In this document: piece by piece, positions 9,487 through 19,200 of the stretch
Position numbering within the stretch: position 1 is the first letter of the stretch
How the letters are laid out: each line of letters starts with the position of its first letter
NCBI RefSeq assembly: GCF_024699985.1
Contig: NZ_JAJONA010000001.1
Location: forward strand, 1,860,001 to 1,924,000
Direction of reading: 5' to 3'
Source: Phenylobacterium sp. J367
GTDB taxonomy: Bacteria > Pseudomonadota > Alphaproteobacteria > Caulobacterales > Caulobacteraceae
DNA length: 64,000 nt
The notes under the pieces: model-generated
The model's input: only the letters and a program-made list of their open reading frames with translations
The model's database searches: none
Told to the model about the DNA's origin: nothing
Translations under genes and position numbers: made by a program

Positions 9487-9624
9487 CTAGCGCTTGGCGT
9501 CTTCCGCCGTGCTGGCGACAGCGGCGCCGGCGGCTTCGAGGTCGCGGCCGAGGCCCGACATGGTGTTGCAGCCGGACACCCAGAGCGCCGAAAGGGCGGC
9601 GCCCAGCACGATCAGTTTCCGCAT
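9487..9624 (-). CDS. Entericidin A/B-like small lipoprotein
   Basis: A 45-aa lipoprotein beginning MRKLIVLGAALSALWVSGCN. The lipobox V-S-G-C gives a mature lipoprotein of about 27 aa, starting CNTMSGLGRDLEAAGAAVAS. This matches the entericidin family pattern of N-T-x-x-G-x-G-x-D followed by a small amphipathic helix. In Escherichia coli entericidins are stationary-phase membrane lipoproteins linked to lysis; in alphaproteobacteria the role is not defined. The reading frame is open further upstream, but this start is the one with a signal peptide. Confidence 0.85.
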   Translation of the reverse strand: MRKLIVLGAALSALWVSGCNTMSGLGRDLEAAGAAVASTAEDAKR

Positions 9625-9676
9625 CTGGTTCCCCACAGACTTGTCGGCGATCCTTTCCGGCGCCGTCATCAAATCG

Positions 9677-10135
9677 TCAAGAGTATGGGCGGGCGATGCC
9701 CCGGAAACGGTCCGCCATGCGCCGGGCATGACTGCCCGGCCAGTAGAGGCGGCCGCAGGCCGGGCAGGCGCGGAACGGCCCGGCGAGCGCCTGGGCTCTC
9801 GGCGGCATGCGGTCGATCTGGTCGAGGCTGGCGGGCCTGAGCGGCGCGTTGTCCATCACGCAGCGGGTGAAGGGGGCGAAATCCCAGTCGATGAGAACGG
9901 CCTCGGACAGCCGCCTCGCCTCCTGCTCCGGACCGAACCCGGTGATCCGCACCGAATCGGGCTGCGCCGCCTCGGCCAGCCTGCGGTCGCGGGTCAGCAG
10001 CTGTCGGCCCTCCTCGCGGGCGAGATGCAGCAGGGCGGCGTCCTTCTCGCCGCCGGCGGCCAGGTAGGTGTCGTAGCCGGCGGCCCGGAGCAGGCGGGCC
10101 AGCCTGACGAGCATCTCGTCGCAGAGGAACCGCAT
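9677..10135 (-). CDS. Mut7-C RNase-domain (PIN-like) protein with zinc ribbon
   Basis: About 152 aa from the ATG at 10135 (MRFLCDEMLVRLARLLRAAG). The N-terminal part has the Mut7-C acidic motif CDEML, GYDTYL, and TRDRRLAEAA, a PIN-like metal-dependent nuclease arrangement. The C-terminal part has CPACGRLYWPGSHARRM, the zinc-ribbon typical of this family. Members are predicted ribonucleases of unknown target. The upstream open frame to 10213 is unlikely to be translated because the conserved domain begins at residue 2. Confidence 0.85.
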   Translation of the reverse strand: MRFLCDEMLVRLARLLRAAGYDTYLAAGGEKDAALLHLAREEGRQLLTRDRRLAEAAQPDSVRITGFGPEQEARRLSEAVLIDWDFAPFTRCVMDNAPLRPASLDQIDRMPPRAQALAGPFRACPACGRLYWPGSHARRMADRFRGIARPYS

Positions 10136-10263
10136 GGGACGGCAATTATAACGTGGATCGGCGAGTTCCGCCGCCCCTCCCCGCGGAGCCCGAGACGGGC
10201 AGAGGCCGGGCACACGGCGCCGCTTAACTGAACAATGGTCATATAACGCTGCGTTGCAACAAT

Positions 10264-10297
10264 CTCTTCGCAGAAGAGTTTTTGCACCTGCGAAGAG
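10264..10297. promoter_or_regulatory. Perfect 10-bp inverted repeat upstream of a small gene
   Basis: CTCTTCGCAG at 10264-10273 and CTGCGAAGAG at 10288-10297 are exact reverse complements separated by 14 nt. The element ends 40 bp before the ATG of the 67-aa protein. It could be an RNA hairpin in the leader or a dyad operator. There is no T run after it, so it is a poor intrinsic terminator. Confidence 0.5.
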
Positions 10298-10337
10298 CCT
10301 GGGCTATGAGGCGGCGCTGTTCAGGAGTTTGATCACC

Positions 10338-10541
10338 ATGCTGCAGGTCTCGATGCGCACCTTCCCCGGCCTCTTCGTGGGCCGCCGGACCCTGGTCGAG
10401 GCGCAGGACAGCGTGGCCGACGGCGCGACAGCCAAGTTCGTCTGCGGCGCCTGCGACGACGTGATCTTCACCGCCCAGGACCGCTCGATGCTGGCCGACC
10501 TGGTCGTGAAGTGCCGCTGCGGCGAGTTCAACCAGATCTGA
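10338..10541 (+). CDS. Small cysteine-containing protein, 67 aa, unknown function
   Basis: Starts MLQVSMRTFPGLFVGRRTLV. It has a CxxC knuckle (FVCGACDDVIF) and a second pair (KCRCGEF) near the C-terminus, together able to bind one zinc ion. AGGAG lies 9 bases before the ATG. I do not recognise a named family; zinc-ribbon binding is inferred from the cysteine spacing. An inverted repeat just upstream may regulate it. It stands alone between the Mut7-C gene (divergent) and lepA (convergent). Confidence 0.65.
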   Translation: MLQVSMRTFPGLFVGRRTLVEAQDSVADGATAKFVCGACDDVIFTAQDRSMLADLVVKCRCGEFNQI

Positions 10542-10552
10542 CACCGGAGGTG

Positions 10553-10668
10553 TCATCCCGGAGGCCGCGCAGCGGCTGTCCGGGATCCATGATCTCCGAG
10601 ATCATTTGAGAGGCGCGGCGGCGACGCTCGCGCCTTTTCTGCATGCGCCCAGGCGAATGGATCCCGGT
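10553..10668. repeat. Intergenic palindromic repeat cluster (GGATCCAT type)
   Basis: Between two convergent genes. TCCGGGATCCAT (10579-10590) pairs with ATGGATCCCGG (10657-10667). Inside lies a second dyad, ATGATCT-CCG-AGATCAT (10589-10605). This looks like the palindromic intergenic elements common in alphaproteobacterial chromosomes and could act as a bidirectional terminator. Confidence 0.6.
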
Positions 10669-10701
10669 CTTCGGCTTGCCGAAAGCGGATAACCGTTCGG
10701 G

Positions 10702-12510
10702 TCAGTCCGCGTCCATCTTCAGGGCGGCGATGAAGGCCTCCTGCGGGATCTCCACCTTGCCGAACTGACGCATGCGCTTCTTCCCGGCCTTCTGCTTGTC
10801 GAGGAGCTTGCGCTTGCGGCTGGCGTCGCCGCCGTAGCACTTGGCCGTCACGTCCTTGCGCAGCGCCCGCACCGTCTCGCGCGCGATGATCCGCCCGCCG
10901 ATCGCCGCCTGAATGGGGATCTGGAACATGTGCGGGTTGATCAGGTCCTTCATCTTCTCGACCATGCCGCGGCCGCGGGCCTCGGCGCGGTCGCGGTGGA
11001 CCAGCATGGAGAGCGCGTCGACCGGCTCGCCGTTGACCAGGATCGACATCTTCACGAGATCGCCGACCCGGTAGTCCTCGATCTGGTAGTCGAAGGAAGC
11101 ATAGCCCTTCGAGATCGACTTCAGGCGGTCGTAGAAGTCGAACACCACCTCGTTGAGCGGCAGGTCGTAGACCACCAGCGCGCGCGAGCCGACGTAGGAG
11201 AGCTCGCGCTGCGAGCCGCGGCGGTCCTGGCAGAGCTTGATCACCGAGCCCAGGTACTCGTCGGGCGTCAGGATGGTGGCCTTGATCCAGGGCTCGGAGA
11301 TGCTCTCGATCTTCACCGGATCGGGCAGGTCGGCCGGGTTGTGCAGCTCGATCTCGCCGCCGTCGTGGGCCAGCTTGATCTTGTAGACGACCGAGGGCGC
11401 CGTCGCGATCAGGTCGAGGTCGAACTCGCGGGAGAGGCGCTCCTGGATGATTTCCAGGTGCAGCAGGCCGAGGAATCCGCAGCGGAAGCCGAAGCCGAGC
11501 GCCGCGCTGGTCTCCATCTCGTAGCTGAAGGAGGCGTCGTTCAGGCGCAGGCGGCCGATGGCGGCGCGCAGGTCCTCGAAGTCGGCGGCGTCCACCGGGA
11601 AGAGGCCGCAGAACACCACGGGCTGCACGTCGCGGAAGCCCGGCAGGGGGGCGTCGGCGGGGCGGCGCTCGTCGGTGATGGTGTCGCCGACGGCGGCGTG
11701 GGCGACCTCCTTGATCTGGGCGGTGATGAAGCCGATCTCGCCCGGGCCCAGGCTCTCGACCTCGGTGCGCTTGGGATTGAAGACGCCGATCCGGTCGACC
11801 AGGTGGGTCGAGCCCTGCTGCATCATCTTCACGCGCTGGCCCGACTTCAGGACCCCGTCGATGACGCGCACGAGCACCACGACGCCCAGGTACGGGTCGT
11901 ACCAGGCGTCCACCAGCAGGGCCTTCAGCGGGGCCTCGCGGTCGCCCTTCGGCGGCGGCAGGCGGGTGACGATGGCTTCCAGAAGCTCGTGGATGCCGGC
12001 GCCGGTCTTGGCGGAGGTCAGGATGGCGTCGGAGGCGTCCAGGCCGATGACGTCCTCGATCTGGGCGCGGACCCGGTCCGGTTCGGCGGCCGGGAGGTCG
12101 ATCTTGTTCAGGACCGGCACGATCTCGTGGTTGTTGTCGATCGCCTGATAGACGTTGGCGAGCGTCTGGGCCTCGACGCCCTGGCTAGCGTCCACCACCA
12201 GGATCGAGCCTTCGCAGGCGGCGAGCGACCGGGAGACCTCGTAGGCGAAGTCCACGTGGCCGGGGGTGTCCATCAGGTTCAGGACATAGGTCTCGCCGTC
12301 GTCGGCCTTGTAGGTCAGGCGGACGGTCTGGGCCTTGATGGTGATCCCGCGTTCCCGCTCGATCTCCATGTTGTCGAGCACCTGCTCGGACATCTCGCGC
12401 GCGGTCAGCGCGCCGGTCTCCTGGATCAGGCGGTCGGAGAGCGTCGACTTGCCGTGGTCGATGTGCGCCACGATCGAGAAATTGCGGATCTTGTCGAGGG
12501 GAGTCGTCAT
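10702..12510 (-). CDS. lepA: Elongation factor 4 (back-translocating GTPase LepA)
   Basis: An intact 602-aa protein, the usual LepA length. The GTPase domain opens with [20 protein letters not shown] (P loop). Switch [10 protein letters not shown] and the NKID specificity motif follow. The LepA-specific C-terminal domain ends with [29 protein letters not shown], typical of the family. EF4 binds the ribosome and promotes back-translocation under ionic stress. It is divergent from eipA, and a CtrA box lies in the shared intergenic region. Confidence 0.98.
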   Translation of the reverse strand: MTTPLDKIRNFSIVAHIDHGKSTLSDRLIQETGALTAREMSEQVLDNMEIERERGITIKAQTVRLTYKADDGETYVLNLMDTPGHVDFAYEVSRSLAACEGSILVVDASQGVEAQTLANVYQAIDNNHEIVPVLNKIDLPAAEPDRVRAQIEDVIGLDASDAILTSAKTGAGIHELLEAIVTRLPPPKGDREAPLKALLVDAWYDPYLGVVVLVRVIDGVLKSGQRVKMMQQGSTHLVDRIGVFNPKRTEVESLGPGEIGFITAQIKEVAHAAVGDTITDERRPADAPLPGFRDVQPVVFCGLFPVDAADFEDLRAAIGRLRLNDASFSYEMETSAALGFGFRCGFLGLLHLEIIQERLSREFDLDLIATAPSVVYKIKLAHDGGEIELHNPADLPDPVKIESISEPWIKATILTPDEYLGSVIKLCQDRRGSQRELSYVGSRALVVYDLPLNEVVFDFYDRLKSISKGYASFDYQIEDYRVGDLVKMSILVNGEPVDALSMLVHRDRAEARGRGMVEKMKDLINPHMFQIPIQAAIGGRIIARETVRALRKDVTAKCYGGDASRKRKLLDKQKAGKKRMRQFGKVEIPQEAFIAALKMDAD

Positions 12511-12578
12511 CAGGGGCGCCCTCTAGCACAAATCGGGCGCTCTGCGAGGGACGCGGCGTCGCGTCACGGCGCATGTGG

Positions 12579-12593
12579 TTAATCGCGCGTTAA
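12579..12593 (+). promoter_or_regulatory. CtrA box (TTAA-N7-TTAA) upstream of eipA
   Basis: The sequence TTAATCGCGCGTTAA matches the consensus for the cell-cycle regulator CtrA exactly (TTAA, seven bases, TTAA). It lies 67 bp before the EipA ATG and 69 bp from the divergent lepA start. In Brucella, eipA is reported to be under direct CtrA control, which makes a functional site plausible. Confidence 0.75.
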
Positions 12594-12659
12594 GCTGGGG
12601 GGCTGCATTGACTGGCCCTGGGCGGGAGCTGGATCGAAGATATTGGAGGAATTGCGCCC

Positions 12660-13340
12660 ATGGATCGTCGCACCCTGATCGTGAGCGGGCTGGTGACGCT
12701 CGGAGCCGCCGGCGTGGCCCGGGCGCAGTCCACCGAGGTCCGCGACCTGCCGCCGGCCAAGGCCATCGACGACAGCCAGCCGCCGCCGCGCGCCGAGGCG
12801 CCCCCGGCCCCCAACTCGACGCCGAGCTATCCGGCGCAGGCCCCGGCGGACGAGGCCAAGACCTACACCCGCGACGAGATGGTCCAGAACGTCTCCGACT
12901 TCATGGGCGTGACGGCCGAGACGGCCGGCGCGGCTGTGGAGAAGATCTTCGCCCGCAACGGCCGGCCCACCGCCTATATCGCGGGCGAGGAAGGCTCCGG
13001 CGCCCTGGTGGTCGGCGCCCGCTACGGCCGCGGCCTCCTCTACATGAAGGACCGCGAGCCCGTGGAGGTGTTCTGGCAGGGCCCGTCGGCCGGCTGGGAC
13101 TTCGGCGGCAACGCCAGCCGCGTCTTCACGCTGTGCTACGACCTCGAGGACCCGGAGACCATCTTCCAGCGCTTCCCGGGCGTGGAAGGCTCGGCCTACT
13201 TCGTGGGCGGCCTGGGCGTGAACTACCAGAAGGCCGCCGGCGTGACGCTGGCGCCGATCCGCGCGGGCGTCGGCGTCCGCCTCGGCGCCAACATCGGCTA
13301 CCTGTCCTACTCCAAGAAGCGCAACATCCTGCCGTTCTAG
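12660..13340 (+). CDS. eipA: EipA family envelope-integrity protein (DUF1134)
   Basis: A 226-aa periplasmic protein with a signal peptide (MDRRTLIVSGLVTLGAAGVARA) and a Pro/Ala-rich linker to about residue 65. The DUF1134 domain follows, with FMGVTAETAGAAVEKIFARN, GEEGSGALVVGARYGRG and WQGPSAGWDFGG. In Brucella and Caulobacter, EipA forms a small beta barrel that supports cell-envelope integrity. A TTGGAGGA ribosome-binding site precedes the ATG, and a perfect CtrA box lies 67 bp upstream, so cell-cycle control is likely. The gene is complete and ends in KKRNILPF. Confidence 0.92.
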   Translation: MDRRTLIVSGLVTLGAAGVARAQSTEVRDLPPAKAIDDSQPPPRAEAPPAPNSTPSYPAQAPADEAKTYTRDEMVQNVSDFMGVTAETAGAAVEKIFARNGRPTAYIAGEEGSGALVVGARYGRGLLYMKDREPVEVFWQGPSAGWDFGGNASRVFTLCYDLEDPETIFQRFPGVEGSAYFVGGLGVNYQKAAGVTLAPIRAGVGVRLGANIGYLSYSKKRNILPF

Positions 13341-13384
13341 GCCTGAAGGCGCGGCCTGCCCGAGCAGACCGCGCCCCCGAGGCG

Positions 13385-14239
13385 CTAGGGCTCGTAGCGG
13401 TAGACGTTCTTGCTCCGGGACCCGTCCATGGCCGAGCCGCCGAACAGGATCAGGCCTCCGTTCAGCTCGCAGGCGGTGAGGCCCATGAGCGGCTTCGCCA
13501 GGGGCGGGGCGGTCTCCGGCCGCCAGGACCCGCGTCCGACGCAGCTCCACATGTCGCTGTACACGGTCTGGCCCCACTGGCCGCCGACCAGGTAGAGGCG
13601 GTCGTCGACCACGGCGACGGCGGGAGAGATCCGCGGCGTCGCCCAGGGCAGGACCTCCGTGGTCCAGCGGGTCCCGTCGTACCACTGGATCACGCTGGCC
13701 GGCCCGCCGACGGCGCAGAGGCGGCCCGCGACCACGGCGGCGGCGGCGTTGATCGGACCGTACTCCGGCGCGCTGCCCTGCGCCTGCCAGTTCACGCCGT
13801 CCGTGGACATCCACTGATCCTGGTAGAAGTGGCCCTGCATGGTCCGGCCGCCGAACACCATCAGCGCGCCGCGGTAGGAGACCATGCAGTGGCCGTAGCG
13901 GGGCCCCCACGGCGCCTGGCGCTGGGTCCAGTTGACGCCGTCGGTGGAGCTGAAGACGTCGTTGGTCTCCGCCGAGAAGCCGCCGCCGCCGGAGACATAG
14001 AGCACGCCGTTGTGGGCGCAGGCGGCCGCGGAGATGCGGTGCGGCAGGCCGCCGTTGGTCGACCAGTTGAGGGCGTCCGGCGAGGAGACGACGGTGACGT
14101 CGCGGTCGCCGTCGAGGGCCCAGATCCGGCCGTTGGCGGTGATCGGCAGGCCGTTTGTGAGCGCGGTGGCGTCACTGGATTCGAGAGTCGACCAGGCGCC
14201 CGTGGAGGCGGGGGCTTCGGTGAGTTCTTCGAGGCTCAT
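13385..14239 (-). CDS. Kelch-like beta-propeller protein, no signal peptide
   Basis: A 284-aa protein made of about five to six repeats of the type G-x-L-Y-V-x-G-G followed by S-x-D-G-x-N-W. Examples are GVLYVSGGGGF, STDGVNWTQRQAPW, GALMVFGGRTM, STDGVNWQAQG, DRLYLVGGQWGQ and GGLILFGGSAM. This is a kelch-type propeller with BNR/Asp-box-like turns. There is no signal peptide, so a cytoplasmic or non-classical location is implied. No catalytic residues are apparent. It is monocistronic, and a partner or ligand is not deducible. Confidence 0.75.
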   Translation of the reverse strand: MSLEELTEAPASTGAWSTLESSDATALTNGLPITANGRIWALDGDRDVTVVSSPDALNWSTNGGLPHRISAAACAHNGVLYVSGGGGFSAETNDVFSSTDGVNWTQRQAPWGPRYGHCMVSYRGALMVFGGRTMQGHFYQDQWMSTDGVNWQAQGSAPEYGPINAAAAVVAGRLCAVGGPASVIQWYDGTRWTTEVLPWATPRISPAVAVVDDRLYLVGGQWGQTVYSDMWSCVGRGSWRPETAPPLAKPLMGLTACELNGGLILFGGSAMDGSRSKNVYRYEP

Positions 14240-14392
14240 TGGGATCGTCCTTGTCGTGGGCGCGCGCCGTCGATGCGCGGCGCGGGCGCGTTGCGGTTCA
14301 AGCTGAGCTAAGGACTGACTTGAGCGGGTCTCCCCCGCCGCGGCGATCTATCGGACGTTCACGCTCGCCCCGAGGTGACCCGCGTCACCGTC

Positions 14393-14836
14393 CTAGCCGG
14401 GGTCGCCGACCTTCTGCGACGGCGTCCCGAACAGGCCGCGGCCGGGCACGTGGTTGAGCTCGAGCCGGATGCCGTCGGGGTCCTCGAAGAGCACGGAGTA
14501 GTAGCCGGGGGCCCAGGGATCGGTCTGCGGACCGTGGACGATGGTCGCGCCGAGCTCCTGCAGGAAGGCGAAGAGCGCATCGACGTCCTCGCGCTCGCGG
14601 GCCCGCCAGCAGTGGTGGTGCAGCCCGACGCGCGCCTGCACGAAGCGCTGGCCGGCGTGCTCCGGGTCCGGCGCCTGGACGCCGAAGCCGGTCCGCCCGC
14701 CGACGCAGTAGTAGAGGCGGTCGGTGGCGGCGACCTCCTTCAGGCCGAGGAAGGGCAGGAGCCGGCGGTAGAAGGCGACCGACGCCTCGAAGTCGCCGGC
14801 GGTGATGAAGGTGTGGGCGACGCCGTTGATCTCCAT
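14393..14836 (-). CDS. VOC (glyoxalase/dioxygenase) superfamily protein
   Basis: An intact 147-aa protein with two beta-alpha-beta-beta-beta modules. It has the opening GVAHTFITAGDFEASVAFYRRLL and metal-ligand candidates His8, the histidines of GLHHHCWRA, and the glutamate of FEDPDGIRLELNHVPG. These are the standard positions of a metal site in VOC enzymes such as glyoxalase I or extradiol dioxygenases. The DPDGIRLEL motif is strongly conserved. The exact reaction cannot be assigned. It lies just downstream of a Cys-rich gene on the same strand. Confidence 0.85.
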   Translation of the reverse strand: MEINGVAHTFITAGDFEASVAFYRRLLPFLGLKEVAATDRLYYCVGGRTGFGVQAPDPEHAGQRFVQARVGLHHHCWRAREREDVDALFAFLQELGATIVHGPQTDPWAPGYYSVLFEDPDGIRLELNHVPGRGLFGTPSQKVGDPG

Positions 14837-14870
14837 GGGCGCCAGGAGACCACCGTCACGCGAAGGAGAG

Positions 14871-15382
14871 TCAAGCCGCGGGGCGGTAGTCGCCGACCGG
14901 CACGGCGACCCGGGCGCCGTCTTCCGGGAAGACCTCGGGGTTCAGCGTCCGTGAATAGACCCGGCCGCTCGGGGCGAAGGCGTGGGTGGCGCAGCCCTCG
15001 GCGTCGGTGATGGTGACCACCCCGTTCCAGGCCGCCGCCAGCCGGCTGAACGCCTCGCGGTTCTCGGGCGTGTTCCAGGCGTGGCGGCGTCCCGGCAGGG
15101 AGACGACCTGGACCGCCACCGGCCAGCGGTCGCGCTCGCCCGCCGCCAGCAGGAAGCCGCAGTCCGGCGGGAACAGGCCTTCCGGGGCTTCGCCATGCCG
15201 CCAGAGGCAGTGGAACGTCTGGCATGACGGGGGGTGAGCGCCCCAGATCCCGCAGCCGCGGCCCCCGCCCAGCAGGTGGCCGCAGGGCTGGCCCGCCGCC
15301 TTCGGCAGCTCGCGCACGGCCATGACCGTGCAGCAGGCGTCGCAGCCGGCGCAGGTCCGGGGGTGGGGAGCGAGTCGGCCAT
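14871..15382 (-). CDS. Cysteine-rich protein with CxxCxxCC cluster (YkgJ-like)
   Basis: After adding one C near 15365 the protein is about 170 aa, starting MADSLPHPRTCAGCDACCTV. The cluster C-x2-C-x2-CC, followed by further cysteines in QPCGHLL, RGCGIWG and PPSCQTFHCLW, matches the YkgJ-type zinc or iron-chelating family. The C-terminal 70 aa form an alpha/beta segment without known motifs. YkgJ-like proteins are predicted metal-binding proteins of unknown role. Without the frame correction the conserved N-terminal cluster is lost, which strongly supports the repair. Confidence 0.7.
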
Positions 15383-15440
15383 GGCCGGCAGGGTGGACGA
15401 CCCGGCGCCGCGATCCAATGGGCCGCGGCGCCGCGCCCTG

Positions 15441-17867
15441 CTAGCTCCGCAGCTTCGCGCCCACGGCCTTCTCGGCGACGGCGACGATCTTCGCCGACAG
15501 GGCCTCGATCTCGGCGTCGGTCAGCGTCTTCTCGCGGGGCTGGAGGGTGACCTCCAGGGCGACCGACTTCTGGCCGTCCGGGACGCCCTTGCCCTGGTAG
15601 ACGTCGAAGATCCTGACGTCGGCGATCAGCGCCTTGTCGACGCCGGCGATCGGCCGCACGAGGTCGCCCGCCGGCGTCGCGGCGTCGACCACGAAGGCGA
15701 AGTCGCGGCGCAGCGGCATCAGCGGCGAAAGGTCCAGCGGGGGCTTGGTCTTCAGGCCCTTCCTCTTGCCTTCCGGAATGGCGTCGAGGTTGAGCTCGAA
15801 GGCCAGCATCGGCCCCTCGGCGTCCAGCGCCTTGAGGATCAGGGGGTGCAGCTCGCCGAACTCGACCACCACGTTCTTGGGGCCGAGCTGCAGGCGGGCC
15901 GATCGGCCCGGGTGCCACCAGGGCGCGTTGGCCCCCTGGACGGTCTGCAGCGCGGGCGCGCCCAGTTCGGCCAGCAGGAACTCCAGGTCGGCCTTGAGCT
16001 GGAACAGCGGGTCGGACTTCGCGCCGTCCCACCGGCGGGGCGGACGGGGCGCGAGCAGGGCGGCCACCGCCGTCCACTGGTCGCCCGGCTGGTCGCCGCG
16101 GAAGTTCGGGCCGACCTCGAACAGGGCCGCGTCGGCGAAGCCCTTGCGGCTGTTGCGGGCGGCGGCCTCGATGAGGTTGCCGAGCACGCTCGGGCGCATG
16201 CAGGCGAGGTCGGACGCGATCGGGTTGGCCAGCACCAGTTCCTTCTGGCCGCCGCCGAACAGCTCGGCCCAGTCGGTGCGCATGAAGCTCCAGGTGACCG
16301 CTTCCGAATAGCCGCGCGCGGCGAGCGCCCGGCGGGCGTTGCGCATGCGGCCCTGGCGCACGGTGAGCGCGCCGCCGGCGGGCGGGGCGACCTCCGGCAG
16401 GGGTTCCAGCGGCAGGCGGTCGTAGCCCTCGATCCGGGCGACCTCCTCCACGAGGTCGGCCTTGCCTTCCACGTCGCGGCGCTCAGGACGGCGGCTGAAC
16501 CAGGTCGCCGGAGAGCTGGAAGCCGAGCTTCGTCAGGATCTCGTCGATCCGGGCGCGCGGCAGGTCGAGGCCCGAGAGCTTCTTCACATAGGCCCGGTCG
16601 AAGTCGATGGCGGCCGGCGGGGGGCGGCGCCTTGCCGGCGACCCGGATCTCGGACGGCTCGCCGCCGCAGAGCTCAAGGATCATCTGCGTCGCCAGCTCC
16701 AGGCCGGGGACGACGCTTTCCGGATCGACGCCGCGGGCGAAGCGGTACTGGGCGTCCGAGGTGATGCCGGTGACCCGGCCGGTCTGGGCCGTGCGGATCG
16801 GGTCGAACCAGGCGCACTCCACGAAGACGTCGACGGTGGCGTCCGAGCAGCCGGTGGATCTCCCCGCCCATGACGCCGCCGATGCCGATCGGGCGCTGGC
16901 CGTCGGCGTCGGCGATGACGCTCATCTCGGGCGTCAGGTCGTAGGTCTTGCCGTCGAGCGCGATGAGCTGCTCGTCCTTGTGGGCGTGCGGCGTCGGCGT
17001 GTCCTCGCCCGAGGGCTCGGCCGGTCCGCGGCCGAGGCGGGCCTCGATCACGTCGCCGACCATCAGCGCGCGGTCATAGACGTGCAGCGGCCGGGCGCGG
17101 TCCATGGAGATGTAGTTGGTGACGTCCACCAGGGCGTTGATGGGGCGCAGCCCCACCGACAGCAGGCGGCGCTGCAGCCAGTCGGGCGAGGGGCCGTTCT
17201 TCACGCCCCTGATCAGCCGCCCGGAGAACACCGGGCAGGCGTCGCCGTCGACCTTGATCTCGATCGGGCAGGGGAAGGCGCCCGGGACGGCCTGCGTCGT
17301 GTCGGGCTTGAGGGTCCCGAGGCCGGCCGCGGCGAGGTCGCGGGCGATGCCGCGCACGCCCAGCCAGTCGGGCCGGTTCGGCGTCACCTCGAAGTCGATG
17401 ACGGCTTCCAGGCCGAAGGCTTCCGCCGCGGGCACGCCCACCGCCAGGTCGTCGGAAAGCTCGACGATGCCGTCGGACTCCTCGGCCACCTCCAGCTCCT
17501 TGGCCGAGCACAGCATGCCGTTGGAGACCACGCCGCGCACGGGGCGCGGCTCGAGCGTGATGCCCGAGCCCGGGACGTAGGCGCCGATCGGGGCGTAGAT
17601 GGTGGTCAGGCCCGGCCGCGCGTTCGGCGCGCCGCAGACGATCTCGAGGCGGCCGTCGACGGTGTCGACCTGGCAGACCCGGAGCTTGTCGGCGTTCGGG
17701 TGCTGCACGGCCTCGACGATCTTGGCGACCGTGAACTTCGCGAGCTTGGACGCCGGATCCTCGACGCCCTCGACCTCGAGGCCGGCCATGGTCATGGCGT
17801 CGACCACCTCCTGCACGGAGGCGGTCGTGTCCAGATGCTCCTTGAGCCAGGAGAGGGTGAACTTCAT
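15441..17867 (-). CDS. pheT: Phenylalanyl-tRNA synthetase beta subunit (three sequencing frameshifts)
   Basis: The corrected length is 807 aa, normal for bacterial PheT. It opens [15 protein letters not shown], then has the EMAP/OB tRNA-binding region ([12 protein letters not shown]), B3/B4 editing domains, B5 and the catalytic-like core. It ends with the ferredoxin-fold anticodon-binding domain (ISPREKTLT-like [15 protein letters not shown]). Extra bases near 16852, 16625 and 16488 split it into four pieces. The gene is essential and single-copy, so these are errors, not decay. It lies 20 bp downstream of pheS. The product forms the alpha2-beta2 enzyme charging tRNA-Phe. Confidence 0.96.
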
Positions 17868-17887
17868 CGCTTTATCCTCTCAGGCGC

Positions 17888-18999
17888 TCAGCTCAGGCCG
17901 GTGGCGGGGTTGGGCGCCTGGAAGGCCGAGAAGCCCCAGTGCTCCAGCCAGCGGGTGTCCGAGGCGAACATGTCGCGCAGGTCGGGCATGCCGTACTTCA
18001 GCGCGCCCAGGCGATCGATGCCGAGGCCGAAGGCGAAGCCCTGCCACTCGTCGGGATCGAGGCCGCAGTTGGCCAGGACCTTCGGGTGGACCATGCCGCC
18101 GCCCAGGATCTCCAGCCAGTCCTTGCCCTCGCCGATCTTGATGGAGCCGCCCGAGCGGTCGCACTGCACGTCCATTTCGCAGGAGGGCTCGGTGAACGGG
18201 AAGTGGTGCGGGCGGAAGCGGGTGACCACCGCGTCGGTCTCGAAGAACCGGCGGGTGAAGGCGTCGAGCGTCCACTTCAGGTGGCCCATGTGGATGGCGC
18301 GGTCGATGACCAGGCCCTCCATCTGGTGGAACATGGGCGTGTGGGTGGCGTCCGAGTCCGAGCGATAGACGCGGCCCGGCACGATGACGCGGATCGGCGG
18401 CGCCTGGCCCTGGGCGATCCAGGCGGGCAGCTTGCCGTTCTGACCCTGCTGCATGACCCGGACCTGCACGGGGCTGGTGTGGGTGCGCAGCAGCTTCCGT
18501 TCGCCCGTCGCGTCCTCGGGCAGCCAGAAGGTGTCGTGCATCTCCCGCGCCGGATGCTTCGGCGGGAAGTTCAGCGCCGTGAAGTTGTGGAAGTCGGTCT
18601 CGATATCGGGGCCTTCCGCCAGGCCGAAGCCCATGTCGGCGAAGATGGCGATCATCTCGTCCAGCACCTGCATGGTCGGATGGACGCGGCCGCGGCGCTC
18701 CGGCGGCGGGGAAGCGTCAGGTCGACGCGCTCGGCCGCCAGCCTGGCTTCAAGTTCGGCGGCCTCCAACTCGGCCTTGCGGGCGGCGATGGCGGCGGTGA
18801 CGCGGTCGCGTAGCCCGTTGATCTGCGGGCTGCGCTCGCGGCGCTCGTCGGGGCTGAGCTGGCCCATGGTCTTGAGGAGCTCGGAGACGGAGCCGGACTT
18901 GCCCAGCGCGGCCACGCGCACGGCTTCCAGGGCGGCGAGGTCCGCCGCGGCGGCGACGGCGCCGGTGATCTCGGCTTCGAGTTGCGAAAGGTCGGTCAT
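17888..18999 (-). CDS. pheS: Phenylalanyl-tRNA synthetase alpha subunit
   Basis: About 370 aa after adding one C near 18706. The N-terminal coiled coil ([20 protein letters not shown] and on) binds tRNA. The class II catalytic core has [12 protein letters not shown], motif 2 around QMEGLVID, and [12 protein letters not shown]. The motif 3 region [17 protein letters not shown] is intact. It catalyses ATP-dependent phenylalanine activation together with PheT. The upstream rplT terminator implies that pheST has its own promoter within 19000-19130. I see no phenylalanine-rich leader peptide there. Confidence 0.97.
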
Positions 19000-19098
19000 G
19001 ACGCTGGGGTTCTTAGAGGGGAAGGGGCTTTGGGGAACCACCCGCAGGACGGGAGGCGGCTTCGCCGGACGGCCCTGCGGGCGCCCTTTCAAGGATTT

Positions 19099-19119
19099 CT
19101 CCCGCCGGTTCGGCGGGAG
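19099..19119 (-). other. Second hairpin between rplT and pheS
   Basis: CTCCCGCCG and CGGCGGGAG form a 9-bp stem with a 3-nt loop, located after the rplT terminator and upstream of pheS. It is GC-rich and not followed by a T tract. It may be part of the pheS leader or a transcript-end structure. Confidence 0.4.
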
Positions 19120-19131
19120 AGGGCGCGCAGC

Positions 19132-19164
19132 AAAAAAGCCCTCCGGCGGTTCGGCCGGAGGGCT
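19132..19164 (-). terminator. Intrinsic terminator after rplT
   Basis: On the minus strand AGCCCTCCGGC pairs with GCCGGAGGGCT across a short loop, and six T follow directly. It lies 37 bp beyond the L20 stop codon. This is the cleanest rho-independent terminator in the window and separates rpmI-rplT from pheST. Confidence 0.9.
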
Positions 19165-19200
19165 GATTGTGAGCTTCAGGATCGAAGCGATCCGGGAGCC

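Noticed and set aside
15234..18368. A 1044-codon plus-strand frame
   Set aside because: Antisense to the complete pheT gene and part of pheS, no recognisable domain.
19000..19200. Phe attenuator with leader peptide in front of pheST
   Set aside because: The terminator belongs to rplT and I see no short frame rich in Phe codons.
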